From Hypholoma sublateritium FD-334 SS-4 (Eukaryota; Basidiomycota; Agaricomycetes; Agaricales; Strophariaceae): 64,000 bases of DNA. Position 1 is the stretch's first letter. Each line of letters begins with the position of its first letter. A program made the position numbers and the translations under genes. Shown here in pieces: positions 11,880 to 23,368 of this stretch. A model generated the notes under the pieces. That model did not search any database and was not told the DNA's origin. It saw nothing but the letters and a program-made list of their open reading frames with translations. Location of the stretch: positions 225,533 through 289,532 of the forward strand of contig KN817557.1 in NCBI GenBank assembly GCA_000827495.1, written 5' to 3'.

Positions 11880-12420
11880 CGTTAGAAAGCAACCCAGTGT
11901 CCAGCAATGTCGACGATATTGCAAGAGCCATCAGGGGAGCCAGATTCAAGGATGGGGAATAGTTGAATTCCGGATGTGATGATTTGGGAAGAAATGGCGG
12001 CCTGGGGTCCATTCCGCTCCAGGGAAGCTCGCCATCGTGGCAACTAAGAATTTACAGAAGCAGGAGAAAGCTCTGCATCCGCGGAAGGTAGGTGTAGACA
12101 TGCGGCGAGGGGGGAAACGCACGTGCACTGTTGCACTGGAGCCATTCACAGGAGGGGCGTTTTGCACGTTTGAAGGGTGGATTGGGCAGGACTGACCCTT
12201 GCCATGCGGGTGTATCAGAAACTGAGTAGAGGCGTGCCAAAGATAGGCAGAGGTATCCGGAAGGATGCCATATCCAATTAACTTGACGGTGGCATTGCGA
12301 TGGCACGCGTCGTGCTTCCTACTGCGAAGCTCATCGTAAACTATAAAGGATGGACCACAAAAACAGACCACTGGTCACCGAAGGCGACTCGACTGGGAGG
12401 AGGGCATCTCAATAGAAATA
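11880..12420 (+). pseudogene. decayed 3' fragment of a DUF2264 gene
   Basis: The DNA aligns by eye with the 3' part of the intact DUF2264 gene (about 8170-8700). Matching landmarks in the same order are TTGCAAGAGCCATCAGGGGA against the intact ATGCAGGAGAGACACC region, TGGAGCCATTCACAGG against TGGAGCCATCCACGGG, GGATTGGGCAGG in both, and ATGGCACGCGTCGTGCT against GTGGCGCGCGCGGTGCT. The frame is broken by stops and indels, for example directly after GGGCAGG. There is no upstream half, so this is a truncated, neutral-looking relic about 3 kb downstream of the intact gene and separated from it by HsbA copy 1. Boundaries are approximate. Confidence 0.75.
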
Positions 12421-14993
12421 TAAGGCACCAAGTTTCGAGGTAAAATTTGAATGACTCACCTCCCTGCGACACCTTGGTCAATAAAGTGCTTGATGTGGAA
12501 GGCAAGTTGAAGGAAACTTGCTGTTAGAAGTCATGATAAGCGCCGTCGCAAACAAAGAAATCATAGGACCGCCGCAGCTTTAATGCCCGAGCCAGAAACG
12601 TTCCGGAGATCTGAATGCCTGATTCCTACTAAAAGCTTGTCAAACCTCGATCTTTGACCAGACCAAATCGTGCAGAAAGACTAGTAGCCAACATTTGGCC
12701 AGCCTCCCAGACGTGGGATGCGCAGTACACATCTAAATGGCGAATACTTAAACGCACCTGTATTTCTGTAAACCCTGTCAGAAACATACGTCTTGATGTA
12801 CGAAAACGAGCCTAATAATCGCAATGATGGTCTATTGAGCGCTGAGAGAAAACTCGAAGAAAAAATCAGTAACAATAACAGTTATGTGCAACTTATGTCT
12901 CAGAAAATTTTCAGCGTTACCTTCAGCTTCAGAGATCAACGAATCAACTACAGGTCTAATCCAAAGGTCGTCTTGCCGTCAAGATGAATTGCGAGCCAAG
13001 CTCGAAAGCAAACTGAAAGCAAGTTGAAGAGCTGACGTTGAGAGGGCTGAGGCACTCGGCCGAACGTCAACCATATTGTCACGACACGTGACATCTTTCT
13101 CACGGGGGCCCGGCGACTTTAAGCTTATGTAAGAGTTGTAATACTTACCCTTCAACCTGTACAATCCACTCCCTCGATTTTTCCCTGCCTGAAGCACAAC
13201 TGGGGCCAATTCGAGGACCGGACGAAGCTGTTCCGCCCCGACCCTCAACTTGACACTAACGTTGCCTTAACGCGTCGTTTTCATTGACAATAAAAAGTTG
13301 TTCGTATGATCGGCAATTTTTCAAACCGCCAGCCAACAACTTGCCACCCGCGACTCCCGGTTTCAAGGTAAGTTACACATGTTGCATATACCATCGAGCA
13401 ATCAGTAATCCGTAGGAATAGACGCGGGGTTTGAACTTTTACTAGTATGTGGGTTTGGGGCAGTGTACACTGTCGCCGCATTGCTCATTGGCGTACGACT
13501 GTAAGTAAGTAAAGCACACAAGGTCGTTGGCAGTCTGCAAATTTACTGATACTTTTTTCTACAGCGACTGGAGCTAAGTCGACTTGTCAATTATTTTGGG
13601 TAGAAAGTGCTCCAAGCAGGATCATCTGCCATCAGGATAAGCTCCCTAGCTTTCACCGGTAATCGATGCATGTCCGTGTACCCACAAATACCGCGCCAAT
13701 CATAAGCACAGGAAATATTCTAGGACCCGAATTACGGTCACCTGCAACCTGCCTGCTGTCAGGTTGTCCATGTTGTTCTTCCAGCACCCCCTATTCTGAA
13801 GATATTGGGGCTGGCTTGGCCTTGAAATCTATCACAGCCAGGCCAATTGTGCTGGTTGGCATGTCAAGGATAATCGGAGCGTCACCTCCATTCTCAGCGA
13901 CTCCTGGGCCTGATGTTGACTCCAATCAATCAAGCCGGTGCCTTACACAACAAACACAGGAATGGGTCTCCGCTCAGGGTTCCGACGTGCAAGCAGGTCG
14001 TTCATAAACAACGTGTGGCCAGCTTGCCGGCTTTCTTCTACCCCCTCAATTTCGGCGAGGATCGTGCGTTGCGGGCAGCGTCATACTACCTACTTATACC
14101 CTCTCTAACGCTCTGGTACTCTTGATGGACGCCTCCACTTCTGTCAGCTATACTTTTTTCAATCAAAGTTCCTCCATTGCATGAAGCTTTTTTCCCTCTC
14201 TATTTCTGCTCGTCGACCGAGAACACTTTCAACTTCCTGGGAGTCCGACGTGCAATTGATTTGCCTAGCGAACGACCTCACCCACAGCGTATACATCTAG
14301 TCGCTCAACTCTTTATTCGATTTCCGAGAAATTATGTGGACGTCATTCAAGGCCATGATGTCTCATGTGGCATCTTATTATCTCACATCAAAGGCAGCAT
14401 CGCTCTTTCATTCTCCCACAATACCCGACATACAATGCCGCACCAACAACGATGATGTCTTACACACCGCTTACCTTACTTTTCCAGTGCGAAAACGGAA
14501 AAGACGCCTCAAATTGGAAGATGGCAGTGCAAGACTGTCGTCGCGTCATAGCAGAGTAATCAGGAATGCCGAAGTGAGGACTCACTGCCCACAATTCTTT
14601 CATGAGAACCAACGTTCGCAAATGAGGCGCCAAGAAAACAATGAGTACGCAAGTTCATTTCCGCGGTGCATCGCGTTGCTTCTCCGAACTGACTTCATTG
14701 CCAGCAGCAAGATTTCACCGGGTGATCAAGAGGGCGAAACCGCCCATGCTGTCTCACTTATACCTGGTGCGTTCATGCATAAAAGGAGCCACAAAGCGTA
14801 GATAACCGTGTTTCAACATGTGGTTTCTCCAGGTTTGGATTCCGAGAGCACAAGCACGAGGTCGCGTAGTGAGTTTGTTGATTTTTTTCGGTGAATTCAC
14901 GTCTGAACCGAATACGGTTTGTCAGGTGGGGATGGGACAAGTTCAAGTAGTAGAACAGAAACAAGCGCGCCTTCGAACGGTTGAGTTTAATCC
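12421..14993. other. intergenic, 2.6 kb, no gene recognised
   Basis: Many short frames on both strands without motifs. A minus-strand stretch around 13700-13920 reads GGDAPIILDMPTSTIG, which looks weakly enzyme-like but is interrupted and not supported. An exon encoding a signal peptide for the gene starting at 14994 could lie at the right end. Confidence 0.4.
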
Positions 14994-17397
14994 ATGGCCG
15001 ACTCCGCAAACCTTTGGGCTAACCTTGGGTGGGCTTTAGACGCGTCCAGCATTGGACAAGTATCATCTATAGCGCCAGCAACCTCTACGCCATCTTCTGT
15101 CTCATCCTCCGGCTTTCCTACCGGATCTGATGTCACCCGTGGAGCGCGTAGCATCACGATTAGTGAATTGTCGGCTTCCGATACAACTTTGGCCGCCTCT
15201 TCATCGCAAGGTCGTTCATTACTCCCGCCGACCACTCAACCGGGCCCAACGGCACTAGCATCCTCTACACCCTCTGAGACATCATTGACGGAACGCGAAG
15301 CTACCGTGACATCCATTAGCTCCTCTACGAATTCTAATGGAACTCCGTTCATTCAAGATATTCCGACTACAACTACAGGCGGAGGTGCAACGACTGACAC
15401 GACTTTCAGTCCTGCCACGGTATCACCCTTTTCCTCAATCTTGACTCGTGGTCGGGCAATATCCATTCCCGAATCGACTACTGATACGGCCTTATCGTCC
15501 GTTGCCTCATCAACTTCTGGCGGCACATCATCTTCGACGGTATCATCCACCTCTACATCAGGCCCATCCAAAAGCAAGATGTCCACAACCTCTTTACCTT
15601 CGAGTCAAACCACCTCTTCAGTGCTCAAAGTATCGTCAATATCTCTTCGGAGCACGTCGACAACTTCTATGCCTACCAATTCATCTTCATACTCCTTTCC
15701 AAATTATTCCTCCCCCACCATATCGTGAGTGTATCCGTCGTCGCGCTTGAAATTGTCTTGCCGATAATGGTCCCATCCATCAGTTTCCCTTCCGAATCAG
15801 TTACCTGGAGCTCCTCTGCGTCCTCAACGTTATCATCGAGTACAGTTTCAATTCCAATATCCAGCGCAATAGATGCCCCAACAACTACGACAGTGATAGT
15901 ATTCACAACTGCTGGCAGTAACCAAACGACCACCGTACCGTCGGGGGCACTGCGCACAGAAGCAGCGACCGTTTCTGCGTGAGCGTTTTTCGTAGCACAA
16001 ACTCATCAAGCAGCCTTGCTAAACCCTGTTCATATTCCAGCTTTGCTCAGAACACAGGCGCGATCGTCGGCGTAGCCGTAGCGGCATTCGTTGCTCTTCT
16101 TTGTCTTCTCTTCTGCGTCTTCTTCACGTGCAGACGATACCGAAGGGAGAAACATCCAGATGACTACATTGACGGCATTATGCATCTCGCTCGCGGAACA
16201 TCTTGGAGGCGGCCGGTAGATGGAGACGAGGACGAGTCCTACAACGAAAAAGCTCACTCTGCCCAACGTCCGTCTGGTAGACATGCGCACTCCTCCGATA
16301 TGCACGAAGTCTCCGAACGAACTTCACATGGGGATCGGTTATCCAATGGCGACAGTAGCGCAGAAAGCACAACAGCGACCATGGTTCCGATGAGCACAGT
16401 ATTCGGCGGCCAGTCATATATCCCAAGCTTAGATCAGGGTCACTGCGCAGACAGTGCGCCGTCGGCCGTTGCGACATCCGGACTTCTGTCGCGCACACCG
16501 ACTAGAACATCTATCGATGCCTGGCGTGTCCCTGCCGGCTCTTACCCCCACCCTAATACTTGCGGAACGCGCAGTGCAGTCTCACTAGTCCTTGCGGGGG
16601 AACCAAACAAAGGCACCACGGTCTCGTCGTCTTCAACAGAGGACTCCCGAAGGCCTTACCCGAAGCGAAAGTCTCTGTCTGGTCCAAGACCCAACACCTC
16701 CGCAAAAGTAAGGAAGCACAGCTCCACTCCTCCAACTGCGTTCATGGGCGTACGCCAGTCCGCGTTCGACTGCGAGCAGCAAACCCAGCCACGGGAGCAA
16801 AGCGAGAAAGTAACCGTCAAGGGACTCATCAACCGCCTGCGCAGTGGCCGCCGGACTTCCGTACAGAGTGTGGATACGGTGCGAGGGTCGTCACACGGCC
16901 CAGAAACCGACCAGTCCTCTCTTCCATCTATCTCCGTGTTCTCGCCTTCTTTGCTCAATCCGCCAATCGTGGTAGCTCCCTCGCATCCTGTTCTGACCTT
17001 CCCGCGAGGCGTCACCGGGAATAGCTATACGCCGAGTGACGGCTCTGTCGGGGTCTCCGGCCAATATGACAATAGTGCCGTACTTTGGCCTCCCCCGACT
17101 CTACCTTCGGTGGCGCCATCGCCTTCGTCGACGGACACTTCAAGCATAAAGGGGTATCTGCTCCACCCGAGACTGGCTCTGGGACGTGCGCAGTCAGAAC
17201 AAGCTAGTATCACAAGTTTCCGGGATCATGAAGACTATTCGCGCCCTATCAACGGTGTAAGCATTATGTACGAAATCTTTCGACTAGTATCACTCATTAA
17301 TTGACTCTAGCTCGTCAATAACCACCTTAGAAGCACCACGACGCTTGAGACACACGCCACCACGGAATCCGACCCAGCAGACACTGCTACATCATGA
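14994..17397 (+). CDS. Ser/Thr-rich single-pass membrane protein
   Basis: Four exons: 14994-15724, 15784-15978, 16041-17256, 17311-17397; 742 aa, every join in frame. The first 310 residues are almost entirely Ser/Thr/Pro and should be a heavily O-glycosylated extracellular stalk. One membrane segment follows (GAIVGVAVAAFVALLCLLF, about residue 315-338), stopped by CRRYRRE. The long cytoplasmic tail is Ser/Pro/Arg-rich. The layout resembles fungal wall-sensor-like proteins (Mid2/Wsc style), but no enzymatic or cysteine-rich WSC domain is seen, so the role is unknown. No signal peptide is present at MADSANLW and a stop codon sits two codons upstream; an additional 5' exon joined at an acceptor near 15038 is possible, so the start is uncertain. 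Confidence 0.72.
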
Positions 17398-17706
17398 CAC
17401 ATATGACGATTTTCGTTTGTTCTATGAAATTGGCTCTCTTGGGGCGTCTCAGCTTTGCAATAACAGTTCCATCTGAAGGTTGTTTGTAGATTTTTTCCGA
17501 GTAACCTATCTGGGAGGTTCGGAACAATTTTATATTCTTACAAGCATGCCGTGTAATTCCCTCAGACGCATGGTCACACAGCGTCTAGATGCCATAAATT
17601 TGTAATTTTATGTAGCTCTTCACAAATATAAAATTTGCCTTCAACGACCGCGGAGAGAAACTACTTGCATGACGATTTACAACATATTTTGAAATTTAAT
17701 TTGAAC

Positions 17707-20693
17707 TCAGTTTAATAACTTTTGTACTACACTTTCCCAAATGGCAACTGGGTTGTTGACACTGGGGATTGCAAAATATTAGCTGCAGATTCAAGAATGA
17801 TTGCTATCCTGGTCGACTCACGTAGCTGCAGTGATAGGAAGGTTTAACGTAGCTGGGCGAATTTGCCATTCTTCCAACAGATATTGTCCAAAAATGTAGA
17901 ATTATCAACAATATAAATGCTCACCTTCGGGCTGAGTGGGATCAACGACGCCAAATGCTAATCTCCAAGTGATTCCCTGGACGCCGTTGACGAGCCTTCA
18001 GATAAGATTGAGCAAACGGGTTGAGGTACAGATGGCCGGGGAATAGATATGCGACGTACAGATCGGGTGGAGCTAGCGTGTTGTTCTTCAGGCCAGTAGA
18101 CTTGACAGCACAGTGATTAAGTTCGAAGTCCTGGGGCGCACATAAGAATCACTCACTTTAACTTCGGTATCTATTGTCGAAAAATCAGTCGATTGTCCCC
18201 CAACGGTGCCGCAGTATTGTTGTTGTACGTCGACTTTACCACCAACGACAACCGTCTGAGCACCTTCCTCCTTGCTCATCGTAACCTAAAGGAGAGATTT
18301 TATGATACATGAATGAGGCGGGTTTTGTTCCACATACACTGAACAATGAACACGAGCTGGCGCATCTAGAAATAGCAAATCCGTCAATGAACATCGCTCA
18401 CACGGAGAATTGGAGAATGCGCTCACCTTCCATTTGATACCACTACAACCTTTTTAGGGTCAAAAAGGGCTGTGGCAGGTGGCGTAGTCGGGAATCCACT
18501 GGCGGCGCACTCCTCGCCTAACCTAATAGCTCACGCCATGAGCTTTCGAAGGTTAGGCTAAATGACGATAGTGATCACCTTTGACTAAATGCATCGGCAC
18601 GGCCGTTGATTGTGAGGTCGACGGGCGGCTGAAGCCAGTTCGTGCCTGGTGCAAAGAATACGTCGCTGGCATTGGCCCAGTTAACGGGATTGTATAGGAG
18701 CTCTCCATCCGGGTCGATATTGCTAGTGACAATCTTCGTGGTGATGAGCATCGCCAGTGGTCCATCCCTGGCCTTCGTGTCGAGACCTGCTTGGGGAACT
18801 GTTGTCGATTTTGGTCCCACAATCTAAAAGCGAATATTGAGGTCCATCCTACACCGATATGGTGGAAACATAAAACACGAACGATGCGATGGAGCCACTA
18901 TCAAGGCCAATGTAAGCGCATATTGCTGAGATCAAGGGACGGATATCTTCTACTCACATGGGCAGCACATATAAAACCGCCTCCGTTGTTGGTCTTAAAA
19001 AAACTGGTCAGGGTATGGAAATGATCCACTTTCGAAGAGAATCGTACCACGTCCACAATCAACTGTGTAGCACCCTGCGACTTCAAGGCCTGAAGGCCGG
19101 ACAGCATCCCAAGCAAGAAGTTGTTAAAATTTGTGTCGGAGAAGCTGCCAAGCGCCATAACACCCGTTTTCCCGTCTTTGAGCATGAAGAATTGGGTTAC
19201 ATTCTGGCTCCCGCTAAGTATTGGAAGGGCAGGTGTCAAGGTCGGCGGGAGTACTATATCAGAGGGAGGGGAAGTATCCATCATAACGTTGACGGGATGC
19301 TTGCGCTCCATTGCGACGGGGATGTCAGGTTGTTGCTTAAACTTGACGAGCGGGAGATTCGGGGAATTGGCCGATGGAGACGACGTATCGAAAATATCCT
19401 CGCCATTAGTACCATCTATAGCGACGCAGTTATTGGCTCTCCAAGACGCAGTATCGGTGAATGGTACAGTTGCCGCTCCGATGCGTGCGCGGTAAGGCAA
19501 CTTAATCACAATAATTTTTAGGTTCCACGCGCCGTCCTGGTAGAGAAACAACGCACCACAACAATTTCTGGCAAGGTGTGATTAACCCTCACAATGGTCA
19601 AGATAACGGTATCACTAAGAGGGAGAGACTGCTGAGCAAAATTGCCCATGATGTAACTCCACCCGGTGGCGACACGGTTATAGCTGGCGAAAAAACTACA
19701 TAGGTGATCGAATATCAGCTTTGTGCACTCGGCGTAAAAGAGACTTGGACTTTGAGACTGACCCATTTTGTCGCGTTCCCAGAGCCTGGAAACTCCCCGC
19801 AATCTGGGCGTTGGCGTTGACAGCGACAAATGGATCCTGGCCATTTATTTGAAGAACCTTGGCACCAGAAAGCTGCAACGCTAGAATTAGAATCAAAGAA
19901 CTGCGATGAGAAGAATGAGAGCACATACCGATGCCAACTGCCCCTTAAGCGCCCCAGGGAGTGCATTCTGCCAAACGGAAATCTGATCAGGAAACTCCGC
20001 CGATGCGACCTGGAATGCCTCTGGGGCAATGTGGACATTTTGGGCCCCGTTTGTTTCGGTAAGGAGGACCAATGGGACAGGGAGAAAGTTCAAAAACAGT
20101 GCTTTGCGAGGCAGACTCGGTTTCAACAGCGAGCCGACGGTGACTATTATTACTCACAATCCTAATTAAACGAAATGTCAGCCGTCGCTTTGAGATACAG
20201 AGAAAATGCGACCTTACATAGCATGCGTTAATCCATACACAATGACCATCGTCAAGACGCTTCAAGGTACGGGAGAAGTCGATATGAAGGTCGTAATCGG
20301 ATGGATACGACTGTTTCGAGATCCTGTCTAGGTCACCGAGAAGATCTTCGTGTACGTCTGCTGTGAAAGGTTCTGGGGCCTTGAATTCGTAGTTCACTGA
20401 GGTATGGAACGCGAGGGTCTTGTTGATAACCTCAATGATCTGTTGCAACACATAAATTGCGGGCCTATTTTTAGATATATGATAGGAAGAGGTCGTACAT
20501 TCTCCTTGATTGTTGGATCTACTTTCACGGACGTGAAGCACGCACGAAGAGCACTAGGTGCGACCCATTTCTGCCCTGAAATAGCTGCGCACGGATCGAC
20601 AGCCCGTTCCAAAGCGGTTATCGATGCCGCCGCTGCTACTGCCACCAAACTGGCGAAGTGCAAGAACGCGCGTACGTTAGGAGGAAGTACCAT
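17707..20693 (-). CDS. S41-like secreted peptidase family protein, intron-rich
   Basis: Start ATG at 20693 with a secretion signal (HFASLVAVAAAASITALE), then DPCAAISGQKWVAPSALRAC, the usual start of the fungal S41/CPAF-like family. Recognisable blocks in order are DLHIDFSRTLKRLDDGHCVW, FLNFLPVPLVLLTE, AKVLQINGQDPFVAVN, FFASYNRVATGW, LPYRARIGAA, TNNGGGFICAAH, WANASDVFFAPG, CGTVGGQSTDF and a C-terminal NNPVAIW before the TGA at 17707-17709. Exon 1 is 20499-20693 and exon 2 is 20218-20439. To keep frame and the family block CYDSLF, a 4-base exon (20158-20161, GATT) flanked by two 56-base introns is needed. More than ten introns follow, all with usable GT-AG sites. TTTATAAG about 45 bases upstream could be the TATA box. 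Catalytic residues were not assigned; peptidase activity is by family only. Confidence 0.85.
20158..20161 (-). other. predicted 4-base microexon of the S41-like gene
   Basis: GATT lies between TTTAATTAG and GTGAGT. The preceding intron (20162-20217) starts GTAAGG and the following one (20102-20157) ends GCAAAG; both are exactly 56 bases. Inclusion gives ...ACY-DS-LFLNF; no phase-0 acceptor exists in the open part of the downstream frame, so a simple single intron cannot restore frame. Confidence 0.75.
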
Positions 20694-22457
20694 CGTGGTC
20701 GGCTCAGGAAATAACGCACCACAATTTGCTTTCTTATAAATCCCCAAAGAAGTGGAAACAAAGATATGCGACATCGCGCTAATCGATTTGATAACGAGCG
20801 ACCATGTGGCGCCGACGAAGTATTGCCCATTCGCAGAGTTGGCGAGGTCGAAAGGCGGTTTTAACCAAACATCATGTGGGCGTGGAAGGGTTTGGAAGGG
20901 ATACTAATCGTCGCCGCAGCCTTCGAAGTTGCATGGGATCCACCACCCATTGTTGTTGCGTGCAAAATGGAAACATGGTCACAGAAGGAGCTTCTCCACT
21001 CCCAAAATCCGATACATGGTGCGCAAGTCATCAGTATAGCTCGTTCCTTGAATGATGTTTCAACAGAATATTGCATATTCAACAGGCTTTTCCGTTCATT
21101 CAGCAGGAACGTCAAATGAGAAACGCACCAGTGGGAAGGCGCTAAAACTATTATCTTTTCGTGAGACATATTCATCCAATAAGGAACATTTATTACCGGA
21201 ACATGAGAATATCGCGGGACGTCTCGTGGAAGGGGTGAAGATGCTGCTGACAGCTGCTGGCGCGTTCAGGATGTCCGCCTTGGCATGAGAGCAAAGATTT
21301 TTTTCTTCGCAAACAACATCGAGTCACTTGTCTATCCCGGCGGGAAGGCGGGGCGGTGGTCATCAAGGCCCGGGTACGTCAAACAGATCAAGCAGGTCAC
21401 TGCGATGAATGATGTCTGAGTAGTGACTGGAACTGGATATGAATACCGATGGCAGTCAACTGGTAGGTCTTGTGTCAATAAGAGCACTGAAAGAGTTCCA
21501 TGAGCAACGTTTTACGCACCTTGTGATACAAAAATATTTGATTCGATACCAACGATGTAGGTTGTATGGGTTTTTGCAATAGTAACCACTTGTAGGCTGT
21601 AGGCCGGGTACGGACCCATCCGACAAAAAAATAGAAGTGCATAGCCTGGATGACACAACCATAAGTCGTTCGCAGATGTGGAATGCTCGCAGTACAATGC
21701 CGGCGAATTCGAAACACTGGAAAAGGCCGGCAAGCCCGACCTTTGTCTTGTGCCGTTCGGAATCTGGTCTATTTTGTGCTCGAAGTCCAATCCGTCGCAC
21801 AAAGTTAGATCTGTTGAACGCAGCGTCATTTTTACTCTCCCAAACGCGATCACAACTCTGGCAAGCACGCACCATGAGCTCGGGACCAGTCCGGACCCCG
21901 CCTATCCGTAGCATTCCATCAACGGTATCTACTATGAACGATTGAACCACGTTGGTAGCGCTGTACTCCATCCTCATTATTTCTGGCTGAACTGGGCTAC
22001 GCTACTAGTTCTCCATGACTGCGGAAGGCGATCATCCGAATAAGCAGGTCTCTACAGGATGAGTAGAGCAAGTCATTAATGGCATGACCAAAGACACGTA
22101 CGCACCATCAGCCGCTCAGGTGAAACCATGCAAAGAGCCAAAAGAGGGACGGTGGAGCAAACCATGTCAATGTGTAGTGTTCGTGTCTGAGGGCCCCGCG
22201 CAAGCAAGTGATAGAGGGTGCAGCAGAATTGTTATGTTGATTGACGAATGCTTGAGCAACAGCTATCTATGAATAAGAGAATGAGAGGGAAACCCGAAAA
22301 TTTTGAGAAACTAAGAGAAAAGAGAGCCCCAAAATCCGCAATGTAAGTATATAGTACAGGGAGATGATGCAAATGGAAAACAGTGGCAAATGCTAGTCGA
22401 GAACATGGAGATAAAGAGAAGGGTTTAAATGCGTGAGGGTAACAATGGCGATGTCGA
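20694..22457. other. intergenic, 1.8 kb, no gene recognised
   Basis: Overlapping frames up to 173 codons (minus strand near 21456-21977) show no motif or splice-supported extension. It is treated as non-coding or relic sequence. Confidence 0.4.
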
Positions 22458-23368
22458 TTAGCTGGAGTACGCCGAAGCAGCGAGCTTGGGTTTCCGCCGG
22501 AATTTTTGAGCGAACGTTGATTTCGCCCGCGACAGCCAACCCGTCTCCGACAAACGCGAGCCAAGGCTGTTATGTGAGGTCTGTTTCTGAATAGAGGGGC
22601 CACGAGCGACAACGCTAGCGCGTCGCGAGCGATTGACAACTCCACTTTCTCCATCCAACTCTTCGCGTACCGAATGCACAGTCGCCTCTTGGATAGAAAC
22701 GCCGATAATGACAGTGGACTCTACATCCTTGGCGCCCCATGAAGGCATGACACTGGTGGAATGCGCCCGACTCAGCCTCCGCGGCATCATTTTCGACGAG
22801 ATGCTCGGCTTCGCCGCGATATGATGCATTTGCGTTACATGGTTGTCGTCTTCAGTATGAGCATGGTCATTCGAGTACTCCGAGGCGCCAGACGCGACGG
22901 AAGTGGTGCTGAGATTCTGCAGAAGGTATTGAGAACAGAACGCAGTGCAAGAGATGAGAGGTACGAACCGCTATTTGAGATTGGTACATAGGCGAGCTTG
23001 AGGCAAACACCAGGCCATTTGGCGACCGTGAAACTCCATCCTTGGCAGCGTTGAAGTCGTTCTCGGTAAACTTTACCTAGAGTAAGTAACTCTGCCTGAA
23101 AACGTATACAAAGCCGACATACTTGGCCAATCCTGGATATTGAGATGCTTCCTCTGCGCCTTTCTTTTTGACGCTTCGCGGTGGCTGCGTTGGCCACTTC
23201 TTGGACGGGTGCGCTGTCAGCGCCGCCAGTCAGCTGGGCTTGCTGGGCTCGCCATTCGCTTTCTTGTTCAACCTTTTGGAATATCTAGAATCCACATTAG
23301 ATGGAAAGTGCTGAAAGTTGGTTCGAACATGCCTGTTCCAATGGCGCAGGACAGTCAAGTTCGGCCAT
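22458..23368 (-). CDS. conserved basic protein of unknown function
   Basis: Four exons: 23333-23368, 23123-23272, 22969-23076 and 22458-22916; 250 aa, all phase 0. It starts MAELDCPAPLEQ, then VEQESEWRAQQAQL, KRQKERRRGSISISR, a KFTENDFNAAK block, EYSNDHAHTEDDNHVTQM, RRLSRAHSTSV and a C-terminal basic AKSTFAQKFRRKPK. Ser/Arg motifs (RRRGSIS, RRLSRAHS, RRASVV) look like targets for basophilic kinases. I recognise this as the type of low-complexity conserved Agaricomycete protein without an assigned domain; no function is claimed. The first intron would use a GC donor (CAG|GCATGT), since the nearest GT donor leads to a stop. The coherence of exons 2-4 is strong; exon 1 is less sure. Confidence 0.65.

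Noticed and set aside
13666..14007. Possible enzyme fragment (minus-strand GGDAPIILDMPTSTIG)
   Set aside because: Too short, interrupted, and without a second family motif or splice-supported exons.
21456..21977. 173-codon minus-strand frame
   Set aside because: No recognisable domain and unusual composition; not supported as a gene.
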